NCBI GenBank assembly: GCA_029262895.1
Contig: JAJCYM010000003.1
Span: 1-58,252, forward strand
Reading direction: 5' to 3'
DNA: 58,252 nt
From: Roseivirga sp.
GTDB taxonomy: Bacteria > Bacteroidota > Bacteroidia > Cytophagales > Cyclobacteriaceae
The notes under the pieces are model-generated. The model was not told where the DNA came from. It searched no databases and saw nothing but the letters and a program-made list of their open reading frames with translations. Made by a program: the position numbers and the translations under genes. This document shows, piece after piece, positions 36,358-45,444 of this stretch. The first letter of the stretch is position 1. Every line of letters starts with the position of its first letter.

Positions 36358-37026
36358 TCACTGCTTTAAAAAGGCCTCGGCAACCACCAAATCCTCAGGA
36401 GTGGTGATTTTGATATTCTTGTAGTCACCGGGAATAAGATGAACTGTTCCCCCTGAAGCTTCAAGTACTGATGCATCATCAGTAAATGATTCATCAAACT
36501 CTGCTTCATAAGCTTTTTTTATAGTATTGACTTTAAAAGTCTGAGGGGTCTGAATCATCCAATAGTTGTCTCGATCGACCGTTCTGCTTTTGCCTTTCTC
36601 GTTTTTTCTAATGGAGTCTTTCATGGGAACTGCTGCAATCGCGTTCCCCGTTTTACTCGCAATGTCAAAGGACTTTTCTATTATTTCCGTAGATACCAAT
36701 GGGCGAACACCATCATGGATAGCTACTATTCCTCCTTCAAACATGATTCTATCGAGGCCATTTCGTACTGAATGGAATCTCGTTTTGCCTCCTGCCACAG
36801 CATCATGAGGTATTTCAAAATCGTGCTTTAGACAAAGCTTCCTCCAGGCCGTCAATTGAGATTCTGGTAGTGTAACGATGATTTGCACATGCTCGGAGGC
36901 GAGCGCAAATTTTTTGATTGTTCGCATCAGGACCGGAATACCATCTAGTGTTAAAAACTGCTTCGGAACTTTAGATTTCATTCTGTTTCCGGTACCGCCT
37001 GCTACTATAATTGCGTAATGCTGCAT
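36358..37026 (-). CDS. ispD: 2-C-methyl-D-erythritol 4-phosphate cytidylyltransferase
   Basis: Third enzyme of the MEP isoprenoid pathway: it joins CTP to methylerythritol phosphate. It has 222 residues. The nucleotide-binding IVAGGTGNRMKSKVPKQF is at the N-terminus, and HDGVRPLV and FTDDASVLEASG are the later family motifs. It sits between the queA terminator and the DUF1080 run; no other mep gene is near. Confidence 0.93.
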   Translation of the reverse strand: MQHYAIIVAGGTGNRMKSKVPKQFLTLDGIPVLMRTIKKFALASEHVQIIVTLPESQLTAWRKLCLKHDFEIPHDAVAGGKTRFHSVRNGLDRIMFEGGIVAIHDGVRPLVSTEIIEKSFDIASKTGNAIAAVPMKDSIRKNEKGKSRTVDRDNYWMIQTPQTFKVNTIKKAYEAEFDESFTDDASVLEASGGTVHLIPGDYKNIKITTPEDLVVAEAFLKQ

Positions 37027-37030
37027 TGCT

Positions 37031-37068
37031 AAAAATAAAAAAGCCTCTTGACAAAGTTCAAGAGGCTT
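37031..37068 (-). terminator. Terminator after queA
   Basis: On the minus strand, AAGCCTCTTGA pairs with TCAAGAGGCTT around a 6-base loop, followed by a T-rich run. It ends the queA transcript just before ispD. Confidence 0.85.
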
Positions 37069-37088
37069 CCAATTAAGTTTTGAGTGGT

Positions 37089-38135
37089 TTAGATTATTAG
37101 CATGGCATCCCCATAACTAAAGAACCTGTATTTCTCGGCTATCGCCACTTTGTAGGCGGCCATCATCTTATCATAACCTCCGAAAGCAGCTGCTTGCATA
37201 AGCAATGTAGACTCAGGCATATGGAAGTTTGTGATTAATGCATTACAAATTTTAAAATCATATGGAGGGAAGATGAACTTGTCGGTCCATGCCTCATTGG
37301 CTTTTAGTCTACCTCCTGCAGAAACAGAGGATTCTAACGACCTCATAGACGTAGTACCTACAGCACATACTCGTTTCTTATTGTCTAAGGCATTGTTCAC
37401 CAGATTGGCAGTGGCCTCACCAATAATGTAATGCTCTGAATCCATTTTATGCTTGGTCAAATCTTCTACATCCACAGCTCTGAATGTGCCCAAGCCTATA
37501 TGAAGGGTTATAGGAGTAATGTCAACACCCATGATTTCCAAGCGCTTCATTACTTGAAGAGTAAAGTGCAACCCGGCCACTGGTGCGGCAACGGCTCCTA
37601 TATTCTTAGCATAGATGGTTTGAAAACGCTCTCTGTCTTCTGGTTCAGTAGCTCTGGGAATGGTTCTGGGAAGAGGCGTTTCTCCAAGTGTATCTATAGC
37701 CTTGTAAAACTCCTCATCGCTGCCATCAAAAAGGAAGCGAATGGTTCTTCCTCTGGAAGTGGTGTTATCGATTACCTCAGCGACCAATTCACCATCACCA
37801 AAATAGAGTTTGTTGCCTACCCGAATTTTCCTTGCTGGGTCTACTAAAACATCCCAAAGATGCATTTCAGCATTAAGTTCTCTAAGTAGGAAAACTTCGA
37901 TTTGAGCCCCTGTCTTTTCCTTTTGACCATAAAGTCGGGCAGGAAAAACTTTGGTATCGTTGTTTACCAGAACATCGCCATCATCAAAATAGTCAACAAT
38001 GTCTTTAAAGGTTTTATGTTCGATGTCACCCGTCTCACGGTGTAAAACCATCAAACGTGAATCATCTCTATTTTCTGTGGGGTACTTTGCAACTCTGTCT
38101 TCTGGAAGATCAAACTTGAAAGCGGACAATTTCAT
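37089..38135 (-). CDS. queA: S-adenosylmethionine:tRNA ribosyltransferase-isomerase
   Basis: Queuosine pathway enzyme: it transfers ribose from SAM to 7-aminomethyl-7-deazaguanine in tRNA. It has 348 residues. Family motifs are [54 protein letters not shown] and [13 protein letters not shown] chose the ATG at 38135 ([11 protein letters not shown]); an ATG at 38165 would add ten residues not seen in the family. No preQ1 riboswitch is recognised upstream. Confidence 0.93.
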   Translation of the reverse strand: MKLSAFKFDLPEDRVAKYPTENRDDSRLMVLHRETGDIEHKTFKDIVDYFDDGDVLVNNDTKVFPARLYGQKEKTGAQIEVFLLRELNAEMHLWDVLVDPARKIRVGNKLYFGDGELVAEVIDNTTSRGRTIRFLFDGSDEEFYKAIDTLGETPLPRTIPRATEPEDRERFQTIYAKNIGAVAAPVAGLHFTLQVMKRLEIMGVDITPITLHIGLGTFRAVDVEDLTKHKMDSEHYIIGEATANLVNNALDNKKRVCAVGTTSMRSLESSVSAGGRLKANEAWTDKFIFPPYDFKICNALITNFHMPESTLLMQAAAFGGYDKMMAAYKVAIAEKYRFFSYGDAMLII

Positions 38136-38418
38136 CCGGGTGATTTGTGTAATCTGCTGCGTCATCTCAATAAGTCTGCAAAGATAGGAATAAAATCAAT
38201 GGTGTCATAAAGCGAGTGCTCATATTAATTCTTAATTCAATGGCAGGAATTGGACTGGCTGTCCTAGACCTCTCTGGCCACTTAACCGAGTGAAATTCCG
38301 ATTAATCTGGCTTTTGTAATATTTAAGTAAATCAAGATAGATGCTGTTTACTTTTTTTGATTCTTTACGTTTACAAAATAGCGCCTAGTAAAATCTAAGA
38401 ACTAAAAAATAAAGGACC

Positions 38419-39675
38419 GTGGGAATATTTTTAAAGTTAATGGCCGAAAGTGTGAGGTTTGCCTGGCAAGTACTCACCACCAACTTGTTGAGAACCACAC
38501 TTTCTCTATTGGGGGTGACAATCGGTATCTTTTTGATTATCACGGTATTTACCTTCGTAGATTCTCTGGAAAAAAATATTACTGATAGCCTGGATTTTCT
38601 GGGTTCCAATGTAGTTACAGTAGGTAAATTTCCATTTGGTACGGGGCCTGATCCTAATTATCCATGGTGGAAGTATTTTAGGAGACCTAACAATAACTAC
38701 AAAGAGTATGAATTTCTACAGGCCAATATGCAATCTGCTTTTGCGGTTTCTATCTCTGGCCAGAGAAGTACTACGGTGAAGAAAGAGAGTAGTAGTATTA
38801 GCGGTGTGGACATTTACGGGGTCAGTTACTTCTATAAAGACGTCTATGAGATACCCATTGAATATGGACGTTACTTCACGCAGCAGGAAATTGAGGGAGG
38901 AAGAAGTGTAGTTATTATTGGTGATGAGGTGGCAAAATCTCTTTTTGAAGGACAAAACCCTATTGGCAAAGATGTAAAGATTCGCGGTTATAAGATGCGG
39001 GTGATCGGTGTGATGGAACGGGAAGGGGAGAGTTTTATTGGTACTCCAAGCAATGATGACAGGGTGTATATTCCGTACAGACACTTCACCAAAATGTACT
39101 ATGTAGGAAGAAGGTTCGGGGTTAATCCCTCCATAGCAGTGAAGGGTTTTGAACAGGACATTGGTTTGGTTGAGGCCCAAAATGAAATAGAGGGGCTGTT
39201 GAGAAAAAAGAGAGGACTGAAGCCTAAAGAAGATACTGATTTTGCGTTGAACAGACCAGAGGCGATTGCTGATGCGCTAGGGGGAATATTTGATGTTCTG
39301 GGACTTGCAGGGGCTGTTATTGGTGGTTTTTCCATCTTGGTGGGCGGTTTTGGTATAATGAATATCATGTTTGTTTCCGTTCAGGAAAGGACAAGAGTGA
39401 TTGGAATTCAAAAGTCATTGGGAGCTAAAAATTACTTTATCCTATTTCAATTCTTGTTTGAATCTGTTTTCCTATGCCTAATGGGTGGAGCCGTAGGGGT
39501 GTTCTTAGTATACCTCACAACTTTTATACCCTTGGGTTCGTTGGAAGTAGCACTGTCAATGAAAAATATTTTGAAAGGGGTGGTTATCTCAAGTGTAATC
39601 GGAGTGGTTGCCGGTATCATCCCTTCAGCAAGAGCCGCACGGCTTGATCCCGTAGAGGCTATTAGAAGTAATTAA
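38419..39675 (+). CDS. MacB/FtsX-type ABC transporter permease, GTG start
   Basis: A 418-residue inner-membrane protein with the single-copy MacB layout: one segment near residues 22-45, a periplasmic MacB core, then three segments between 285 and 405. The FtsX-type cytoplasmic motif QERTRVIGIQKSLGAK is present and the end is SARAARLDPVEAIRSN. The start is GTG with AAAGGA just before it. No ATPase gene is adjacent. It is convergent with recA. Confidence 0.88.
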   Translation: MGIFLKLMAESVRFAWQVLTTNLLRTTLSLLGVTIGIFLIITVFTFVDSLEKNITDSLDFLGSNVVTVGKFPFGTGPDPNYPWWKYFRRPNNNYKEYEFLQANMQSAFAVSISGQRSTTVKKESSSISGVDIYGVSYFYKDVYEIPIEYGRYFTQQEIEGGRSVVIIGDEVAKSLFEGQNPIGKDVKIRGYKMRVIGVMEREGESFIGTPSNDDRVYIPYRHFTKMYYVGRRFGVNPSIAVKGFEQDIGLVEAQNEIEGLLRKKRGLKPKEDTDFALNRPEAIADALGGIFDVLGLAGAVIGGFSILVGGFGIMNIMFVSVQERTRVIGIQKSLGAKNYFILFQFLFESVFLCLMGGAVGVFLVYLTTFIPLGSLEVALSMKNILKGVVISSVIGVVAGIIPSARAARLDPVEAIRSN

Positions 39676-39706
39676 TTAGTAATTAAGGTTGATTGATAAT
39701 TAATAG

Positions 39707-39738
39707 AAGAGCCCGGTCGAATTCTCGATCGGGCTCTT
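39707..39738. terminator. Bidirectional terminator between permease and recA
   Basis: AAGAGCCCGGTCGA and TCGATCGGGCTCTT pair over 14 bases (one G-T), with loop ATTC. A-rich and T-rich flanks serve both converging genes. Confidence 0.9.
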
Positions 39739-39762
39739 TGATTTTTTAGGCTTTGGAGTGCG

Positions 39763-40788
39763 CTATTCAGCAGTGGCTCCTTCCACTTCTTCTTCGCCAT
39801 TTACCTTGGCTCTGATTTTAGATTCGAGTTCCTCGCCCAATTCCGGATTATCTTCAATAAGCTGTTTTACAGCATCCCTACCTTGCCCGAGCTTTTCGCC
39901 AGAGTAGGAAAACCAAGAGCCTGCTTTTTGAACTATGCCGAGTTCAACTCCGAGGTCAAGAATTTCACCAGACTTGGAAATGCCTAGCCCGTACATGATA
40001 TCGAACTCAACGATTTTGAACGGAGGTGCTACTTTGTTCTTCACTACTTTGACTTTGGTTCGGTTACCCATTACGTTGTCAGCACTCTCCTTGATTTGGC
40101 CAATCCTTCGTATATCGAGTCTCACAGAAGAGTAGAATTTTAGCGCATTACCGCCCGTAGTAGTTTCAGGGTTTCCAAACATGACCCCAATTTTTTCTCT
40201 TAGCTGGTTAATGAAAATGCAGGCGCAACCGGTTTTGCTAATTGTTCCTGTCAATTTTCTCAAGGCTTGCGACATCAACCTGGCTTGAAGTCCCATTTTG
40301 CTATCGCCCATTTCACCTTCAAGCTCACTTTTTGGAACAAGGGCCGCAACCGAATCGATCACAATGATATCCAGCGCACCGGAACGAATCAGGTGTTCTG
40401 TTATTTCAAGAGCCTGCTCGCCATTGTCAGGTTGAGAGATCAATAGGTTTTCGGTGTCTATCCCAAGCTTTTCAGCATAGCCTCTGTCAAAGGCATGTTC
40501 TGCATCAATGAATGCGGCCATGCCGCCCATTTTTTGAGCTTCTGCAATACAGTGTAAGGTTAGGGTGGTTTTTCCCGAAGATTCAGGACCATAAATTTCT
40601 GTTACACGACCTCTTGGAAGGCCGCCAATCCCTAATGCAATATCTAAACCCAATGACCCTGTTGGTATTGATGGTAGATCTATTACTTTTTCATCACTCA
40701 ACTTCATTACAGCACCCTTGCCGTATGTCTTTTCCAGTTTATCTATCGTTAATTGTAGGGCCTTAACTTTTTCGGAATTTTCACTCAT
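39763..40788 (-). CDS. recA: Recombinase RecA
   Basis: Recombinase that forms filaments on single-stranded DNA for repair and also triggers LexA self-cleavage. It has 341 residues. Walker A is GPESSGKT (67-74), and the MAW-like region reads [16 protein letters not shown] followed by [17 protein letters not shown]. The C-terminus is acidic ([10 protein letters not shown]), as usual. I see no recognisable SOS box upstream, though the LexA site of this phylum is not well fixed. Confidence 0.98.
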   Translation of the reverse strand: MSENSEKVKALQLTIDKLEKTYGKGAVMKLSDEKVIDLPSIPTGSLGLDIALGIGGLPRGRVTEIYGPESSGKTTLTLHCIAEAQKMGGMAAFIDAEHAFDRGYAEKLGIDTENLLISQPDNGEQALEITEHLIRSGALDIIVIDSVAALVPKSELEGEMGDSKMGLQARLMSQALRKLTGTISKTGCACIFINQLREKIGVMFGNPETTTGGNALKFYSSVRLDIRRIGQIKESADNVMGNRTKVKVVKNKVAPPFKIVEFDIMYGLGISKSGEILDLGVELGIVQKAGSWFSYSGEKLGQGRDAVKQLIEDNPELGEELESKIRAKVNGEEEVEGATAE

Positions 40789-40820
40789 TTCAAAGAATAT
40801 TAATCATTAGGAATAGGGTG

Positions 40821-40852
40821 TGAAGATAGCAGGAAAGGCCTCAATTAGCAAA
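40821..40852 (-). promoter_or_regulatory. Possible recA promoter
   Basis: On the minus strand, TTTG is followed after 20 bases by TATCTTCA (40821-40828). This fits the Bacteroidota promoter form, with two changes from TAnnTTTG at its end. Confidence 0.45.
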
Positions 40853-40893
40853 GGAATAAGTCTCGTTTAATATGGTTAATTTTCGCCCTGAAT

Positions 40894-41934
40894 ATGGCTA
40901 AGAAACGAAAGTGGAAAAGGGGCCTGCTGATTCTGTTTTTACTGTTGGTAGGCATCTACATTTGGCAGTTCCAACTGGTCAACTACGGGCTGATGCAATT
41001 GCGCGGCCAATTGAAGGTTGTCAATGGAGCCGTGCCTTTGGAAGCTTACTTGAAAGATTCAACGGTTTCATTAGAAAACAGAGAGAAAGCGAGGTTGGTT
41101 TTAGAAATTCGGGATTATGCCTTTAAGGAGCTGGGCATTAATTATAGCGAGAACTACACCAAAATATTTGATCAGAAAGATGATCCCCTGATGTGGGTGG
41201 TGACGGCTTGTGACCCTTATGGATTTAGACCGAGAAGGTGGAAGTTCCCGATAATTGGAAGTTTCCCGTATAAGGGATTCTTTAGTAGAGAAAAGGCGGC
41301 CGGAGAAGCACGTAGGATTAGGGATGAGGAAGGACTAGATGTTGGTTTGAGAACGGCAGGAGGGTGGTCTACTTTGGGTTGGTTCAAAGATCCTGTGCTA
41401 TCCAATATGTTAAAGCGCTCAGATGGAGATTTGGCAAGCCTGCTGATTCATGAGTTGACACATGGGACATTATTTGTAAAAGACAGTGTGACTTTCAATG
41501 AAAACCTAGCCAGTTTTATAGGAGATAGGGGTGCCATCATGTTTATGGAAGCCAAGTATGGGGAACTTGCCGATGAAGTTGTTAAGTATAAGAATGAATT
41601 GGTGGAGGAAGAGCGATTCAAGCTATACGTACTTGCTGCGGCTTCAAGGCTTGATAGCTTGTATAAAGAGATTGTTGATCAACCTCAAATGGAGAAAAAG
41701 GCTGCTAAAGATAGTTTGATAGCAGACATTAGAAGGAAATATACCAGGCTGGAATTTTCTTCCGATAGATATGCTGGGTACTTTGAGAAGTATCAACCCA
41801 ACAATACGTTTTTTATGTCGTTCTTACGATATAATTCTCAGGTTGAGGTGTTTGAAAAGGAGCTGATGGATCGGTCTCAGGGGGATTTAAAACATTTTTT
41901 GGAATACCTTAAAAGAACTTATCCATCCTTATAA
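40894..41934 (+). CDS. PF10023-type putative aminopeptidase, membrane anchored
   Basis: A 346-residue protein. Residues 8-27 form one membrane segment after a basic start, with the rest outside the cytoplasm. The zinc motif HELTHGTLF lies near residue 187, followed by FNENLASFIGDRGA, which supplies the third ligand. This layout is that of the PF10023 putative aminopeptidases. It lies 44 bases before the DUF3108 gene on the same strand. The substrate is unknown. Confidence 0.8.
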   Translation: MAKKRKWKRGLLILFLLLVGIYIWQFQLVNYGLMQLRGQLKVVNGAVPLEAYLKDSTVSLENREKARLVLEIRDYAFKELGINYSENYTKIFDQKDDPLMWVVTACDPYGFRPRRWKFPIIGSFPYKGFFSREKAAGEARRIRDEEGLDVGLRTAGGWSTLGWFKDPVLSNMLKRSDGDLASLLIHELTHGTLFVKDSVTFNENLASFIGDRGAIMFMEAKYGELADEVVKYKNELVEEERFKLYVLAAASRLDSLYKEIVDQPQMEKKAAKDSLIADIRRKYTRLEFSSDRYAGYFEKYQPNNTFFMSFLRYNSQVEVFEKELMDRSQGDLKHFLEYLKRTYPSL

Positions 41935-41978
41935 TAAAATTTGGTATGGCATTTGTCAAAGAAGGTGTAAAGTACATA

Positions 41979-42785
41979 ATGAAGTCTTACATTTTTTTAT
42001 TTCTGTTCGTTGCAAGTGCCTATACAGCTACTGCTCAGAACTATGAATTGTCGAAAATAAACCCTTTTAATGCGGGTGAGGAAATATCGTTTAAGGCGAC
42101 AGTTGGTTTTGTAAAGGCTGCAGAGGCTCAATTTAAGACAAGCGAGATCATCTATCAAATCAATGACAGGCCAACCTACCGGATGGATATTACAGCACGG
42201 ACCACAGGTATTTTCGACTTGTTTTCATCGGTGCGTGACAATTGGGGCTCATACTTTGACACTACACAATATATTCCACAGCGTTTTTATAGATATATAA
42301 AGGAAGGGCGCTTCAGAAAGAATGAGATTCTTTACTTCGATCATGACAAGGATTCTGTTGTGGTGGCTAAGTTGGATAAGAAAACCAGAAAACTGGAGAG
42401 TAAAAAGGGGCATGCCATCACCAATAATGTTCAGGATATGGTGAGTGGTTATTATTATCTGCGAGCCATAGACTTCGATAAAATTAAAGAGGGAGAGGTC
42501 ATCACCATAGAGACTTTTTTCGATGATAAATTGAAACCCTTTAGAGTTAAATTCATGGGGCGTGAAGTAATAAAGACCAAACTTGGCAAAATAAGGGCAC
42601 TGGTCCTGGTACCTATGATGGAGAAGGACAGCCTGTTTGTTGAAGACAACACCTTAAAAATCTGGATTTCCGATGACCTGAATAAAATCCCTCTCAAGGT
42701 CAAGGCGAAAATCTACGTGGGCTACCTGGAGATTGATGTGAAGAAGGTAAAGAATTTAAAACATCAGCTAGCAATTGCACAGTAA
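41979..42785 (+). CDS. Exported DUF3108 protein
   Basis: A 268-residue exported protein. I chose the ATG at 41979, which gives a good signal peptide (residues 1-20, ending ATAQ); the frame also opens at 41946. The DUF3108 fold is a run of beta strands (GEEISFKATVGFVKAAEAQF, then YFDTTQYIPQRFYRYI, and later KIWISDDLNKIPLKVKAKIYVG). This last motif is typical of the family, often linked to the cell envelope. The function is unknown. Confidence 0.78.
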   Translation: MKSYIFLFLFVASAYTATAQNYELSKINPFNAGEEISFKATVGFVKAAEAQFKTSEIIYQINDRPTYRMDITARTTGIFDLFSSVRDNWGSYFDTTQYIPQRFYRYIKEGRFRKNEILYFDHDKDSVVVAKLDKKTRKLESKKGHAITNNVQDMVSGYYYLRAIDFDKIKEGEVITIETFFDDKLKPFRVKFMGREVIKTKLGKIRALVLVPMMEKDSLFVEDNTLKIWISDDLNKIPLKVKAKIYVGYLEIDVKKVKNLKHQLAIAQ

Positions 42786-42907
42786 GTCCTTTTAACATCA
42801 GTGTTAATATTTATTTAATTCAGTTAACATTTATTTAACCCAGCGTTTTCTATTTTCGATATCTTTAATCGTTACTTGCGCTCGTGCAATAAAAAACAAC
42901 CTGAATT

Positions 42908-43591
42908 ATGTCCAATAAGCAGAGTCACAGGGTACTCGTTGTTGATGACGACACGGATATTCTTGATCTTCTAAAATACAATCTGGTTAAGGAAGGCTAT
43001 GAGGTGAAAGTTGCCGAAGATGGTATTAAAGCTGTTGATATAGCCAAAAGTTTCCACCCGGATTTAATACTTCTTGATATTATGATGCCTCGTCAAGACG
43101 GGGTTGAGACCTGTCGCCAATTGCGCGAGATACCGGAAATGACCAGTACGCACATTACTTTCCTTACGGCAAGAGCCGAGGAGTATTCAGAAGTGGCAGC
43201 ATTTGATGTGGGTGCAGATGATTATATCATCAAACCCATCAAACCCAGAGCCTTGATGAGTCGAATTAGCGCTCTATTCAGAAAAGAAAAGAAAAGCAAA
43301 TCCCTTCCTAAAGTTGTAAGTGGTGACCTCACTATTGACAAATCGAGCTATACCGTTACCATTAAAGGCAACCATCTCACTTTGCCAAAGAAGGAGTTTG
43401 AACTACTTTATTTCCTGGCTCAAAACCCCAATAAAGTTTTTAGCAGAGATGATTTGCTACAAAACATCTGGGGCACGGACGTATATGTACTAGCTCGAAC
43501 GGTTGACGTGCATATCAGAAAAGTGAGAGAGAAAATTGGTGAAGGTTATATCACCACTGTAAAAGGAGTGGGGTATAAGTTCGAATCATAA
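42908..43591 (+). CDS. PhoB-like response regulator
   Basis: Two-component response regulator of 227 residues. The receiver domain has the acidic pocket D13-D15, phosphoacceptor D57 (LILLDIMMP) and a conserved Lys in IIKPIKP. The C-terminal OmpR/PhoB-type winged helix ends KVREKIGEGYITTVKGVGYKF. It lies two bases before the kinase gene. The pair resembles PhoB/PhoR, which sense phosphate, but the signal is not shown. Confidence 0.93.
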   Translation: MSNKQSHRVLVVDDDTDILDLLKYNLVKEGYEVKVAEDGIKAVDIAKSFHPDLILLDIMMPRQDGVETCRQLREIPEMTSTHITFLTARAEEYSEVAAFDVGADDYIIKPIKPRALMSRISALFRKEKKSKSLPKVVSGDLTIDKSSYTVTIKGNHLTLPKKEFELLYFLAQNPNKVFSRDDLLQNIWGTDVYVLARTVDVHIRKVREKIGEGYITTVKGVGYKFES

Positions 43592-43593
43592 TC

Positions 43594-44670
43594 ATGTTTT
43601 CCAGTTCACGAGTTGCAGCACTTTCGCTCGCCACCTTGGTGGCCTTGCTTACCACGGCTGCGTTATGGATAACTGGCACAATTAGTTCTTCGGCACTGGT
43701 CTCAACTATTTTTCTTTCGTTTTCAATCACCTTTATATTGGTCTGGCTCACGTTGGAATTTTTAGTTTTCAGGGAAATACGAGAGTTCTACAAAGTGCTT
43801 GGGAAACTCAGGAAAAAGGACTTTTCCTTTACTGATGAAGAAATAGAACCAGCCAACCCCTTAAAGAAAGTCAATAGGGAGGTTTATGGATATGCGATGG
43901 AAAGGCAAAAGGAAATAGATGATTTGCGCAATCTGGAAGTCTTTCGGAGGGAATTTTTGGCAGATGTGAGCCATGAGCTCAAGACACCTGTTTTTGCCGC
44001 TCAGGGTTATGTTCATACTTTGTTGGATGGAGCAGTCGATGATAAAAAGGTTCGGGGTAAATTTCTGAAGAGAGCCGCCAAAAGCCTGGACAACCTTGAT
44101 GACTTGATTCACGATCTTTTAACGCTATCACAAATAGAAACTGGTCAGTCGAAAATGCGCTTCGAGGACTTCGATGTTTTGGAAACAGCCCAGGAGGTTC
44201 TAGAAGAATTCGAGGACGAGGCCATTAAAAAGGATATTTATTTTTCGTTCAACAAACTTTATGAAGAACCTATTTTTGTTTATGCCGATGCAAAATGGGT
44301 CTATAGGGTCCTGCTCAATTTAGTTTCAAATGCTATCAAATACACTGATGAGGGCAAGGTGAGTATAGGGTTTAAAGTAAGCGAAAAGCAAGTTTCAGTA
44401 TTGGTTAAGGACAGTGGTTTGGGTATTCCTAAAGACCTTATTAATCGTGTTTTTGAACGATTCTTCAGAGTTGATAAAAGTCGATCAAAAGAAAGAGGTG
44501 GAACGGGACTCGGCCTGGCTATTGTCAAACATATTCTCGAGGCTCATAATTCTAAAGTTGTGGTAGAAAGCAATGAGGGCAAGGGCTCAACCTTTAGCTT
44601 TGTATTGCCACAAGGACGGCCCAGTGATGAGGTTTTGGGAGATTTGGCAGAATTAGAACCCAAGGCTTAA
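43594..44670 (+). CDS. PhoR-like sensor histidine kinase
   Basis: Membrane histidine kinase of 358 residues, partner of the upstream regulator. Two membrane segments (about 7-28 and 36-56) have almost no loop between them, so it has no large periplasmic sensor. H127 in DVSHELKTP is the phosphorylated residue, and the ATP-binding domain holds NLVSNAIKYT, DSGLGIP and GGTGLGLAI. The lack of a sensor domain suggests it senses through a partner such as PstS/PhoU, as PhoR does. Confidence 0.93.
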   Translation: MFSSSRVAALSLATLVALLTTAALWITGTISSSALVSTIFLSFSITFILVWLTLEFLVFREIREFYKVLGKLRKKDFSFTDEEIEPANPLKKVNREVYGYAMERQKEIDDLRNLEVFRREFLADVSHELKTPVFAAQGYVHTLLDGAVDDKKVRGKFLKRAAKSLDNLDDLIHDLLTLSQIETGQSKMRFEDFDVLETAQEVLEEFEDEAIKKDIYFSFNKLYEEPIFVYADAKWVYRVLLNLVSNAIKYTDEGKVSIGFKVSEKQVSVLVKDSGLGIPKDLINRVFERFFRVDKSRSKERGGTGLGLAIVKHILEAHNSKVVVESNEGKGSTFSFVLPQGRPSDEVLGDLAELEPKA

Positions 44671-44712
44671 CGATATTATCCTGAACCTGCCTAAATTCGC
44701 GACACCTGTCGA

Positions 44713-45417
44713 ATGAAACTAAATTTCCAAGATATCATAGTATATGAGGATGATCACTTTTTAGTGGTTAATAAACCTCCATTTCTTTCTACACTGGCCG
44801 ATAGAAATTCTCCAAATAACTTACAAACTCTTTCCAAAAGGTACAATGAGTCACTTTCTGCCTGCCATCGTTTAGATAAGGAAACTTCTGGTGCCGTGTT
44901 GTTTTCAAAATCTGAGGAGGCCTACCGGCATGCGTCCATACAATTTGAGGATAGAAAGATTCAGAAAATATATCATGCTGTGGTTGATGGCCTGCACAGT
45001 TTTAGTAATGAAAAAATTGACCTGCCCATTCTGCCATTGTCTAAAGGGGTAGTAAAAATAGATTTCAGAAAGGGTAAGGATTCTGTTACTTATGTAAACA
45101 CTCTGGAGACTTTTAAAAGACACAGTCTAATAGAATGTAAGCCACTGACTGGTCGGATGCATCAAATACGTATTCACCTGTGTAATAAAAAGGCACCTAT
45201 TGTTAATGACCAGCTTTATGGAGGTGAGCCTTTATTCCTTTCTCAGCTTAAAAGAAACTATAACCTTAAGGCTGACTCTGAAGAGCGGCCTTTGATTCAG
45301 CGTTTCGGGCTTCATGCTCAAAAAATTGGCTTCGACAATTTTTCAGGGCAAGTAATTGTTGAGGCAGATTACCCAAAAGATATGAAGGTACTTTTGAAAC
45401 AGCTGAGGAAAAATTAG
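44713..45417 (+). CDS. RluA-family pseudouridine synthase
   Basis: RNA-modifying enzyme of 234 residues that converts uridine to pseudouridine in rRNA or tRNA. The catalytic Asp is D55 in HRLDKETSG, and GRMHQIRIHL is the second family motif. There is no S4 RNA-binding domain at the N-terminus, so it belongs to the short RluA class. It follows the PhoR-like gene by 42 bases on the same strand. The exact target site cannot be told. Confidence 0.92.
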   Translation: MKLNFQDIIVYEDDHFLVVNKPPFLSTLADRNSPNNLQTLSKRYNESLSACHRLDKETSGAVLFSKSEEAYRHASIQFEDRKIQKIYHAVVDGLHSFSNEKIDLPILPLSKGVVKIDFRKGKDSVTYVNTLETFKRHSLIECKPLTGRMHQIRIHLCNKKAPIVNDQLYGGEPLFLSQLKRNYNLKADSEERPLIQRFGLHAQKIGFDNFSGQVIVEADYPKDMKVLLKQLRKN

Positions 45418-45444
45418 TCTGGTTAAGATTGCTCCAACACCGAG

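Noticed and set aside
38136-38418. preQ1 riboswitch before queA
   Set aside because: No short preQ1 aptamer pattern was found upstream on the minus strand.
40789-40893. SOS (LexA) box before recA
   Set aside because: No convincing palindrome of a known LexA type was seen; only a plausible promoter was found.
42908-44670. Firm assignment as PhoB/PhoR
   Set aside because: Domain layout fits, but no pst or phoU genes are in the window and the signal cannot be told, so no gene symbols were given.
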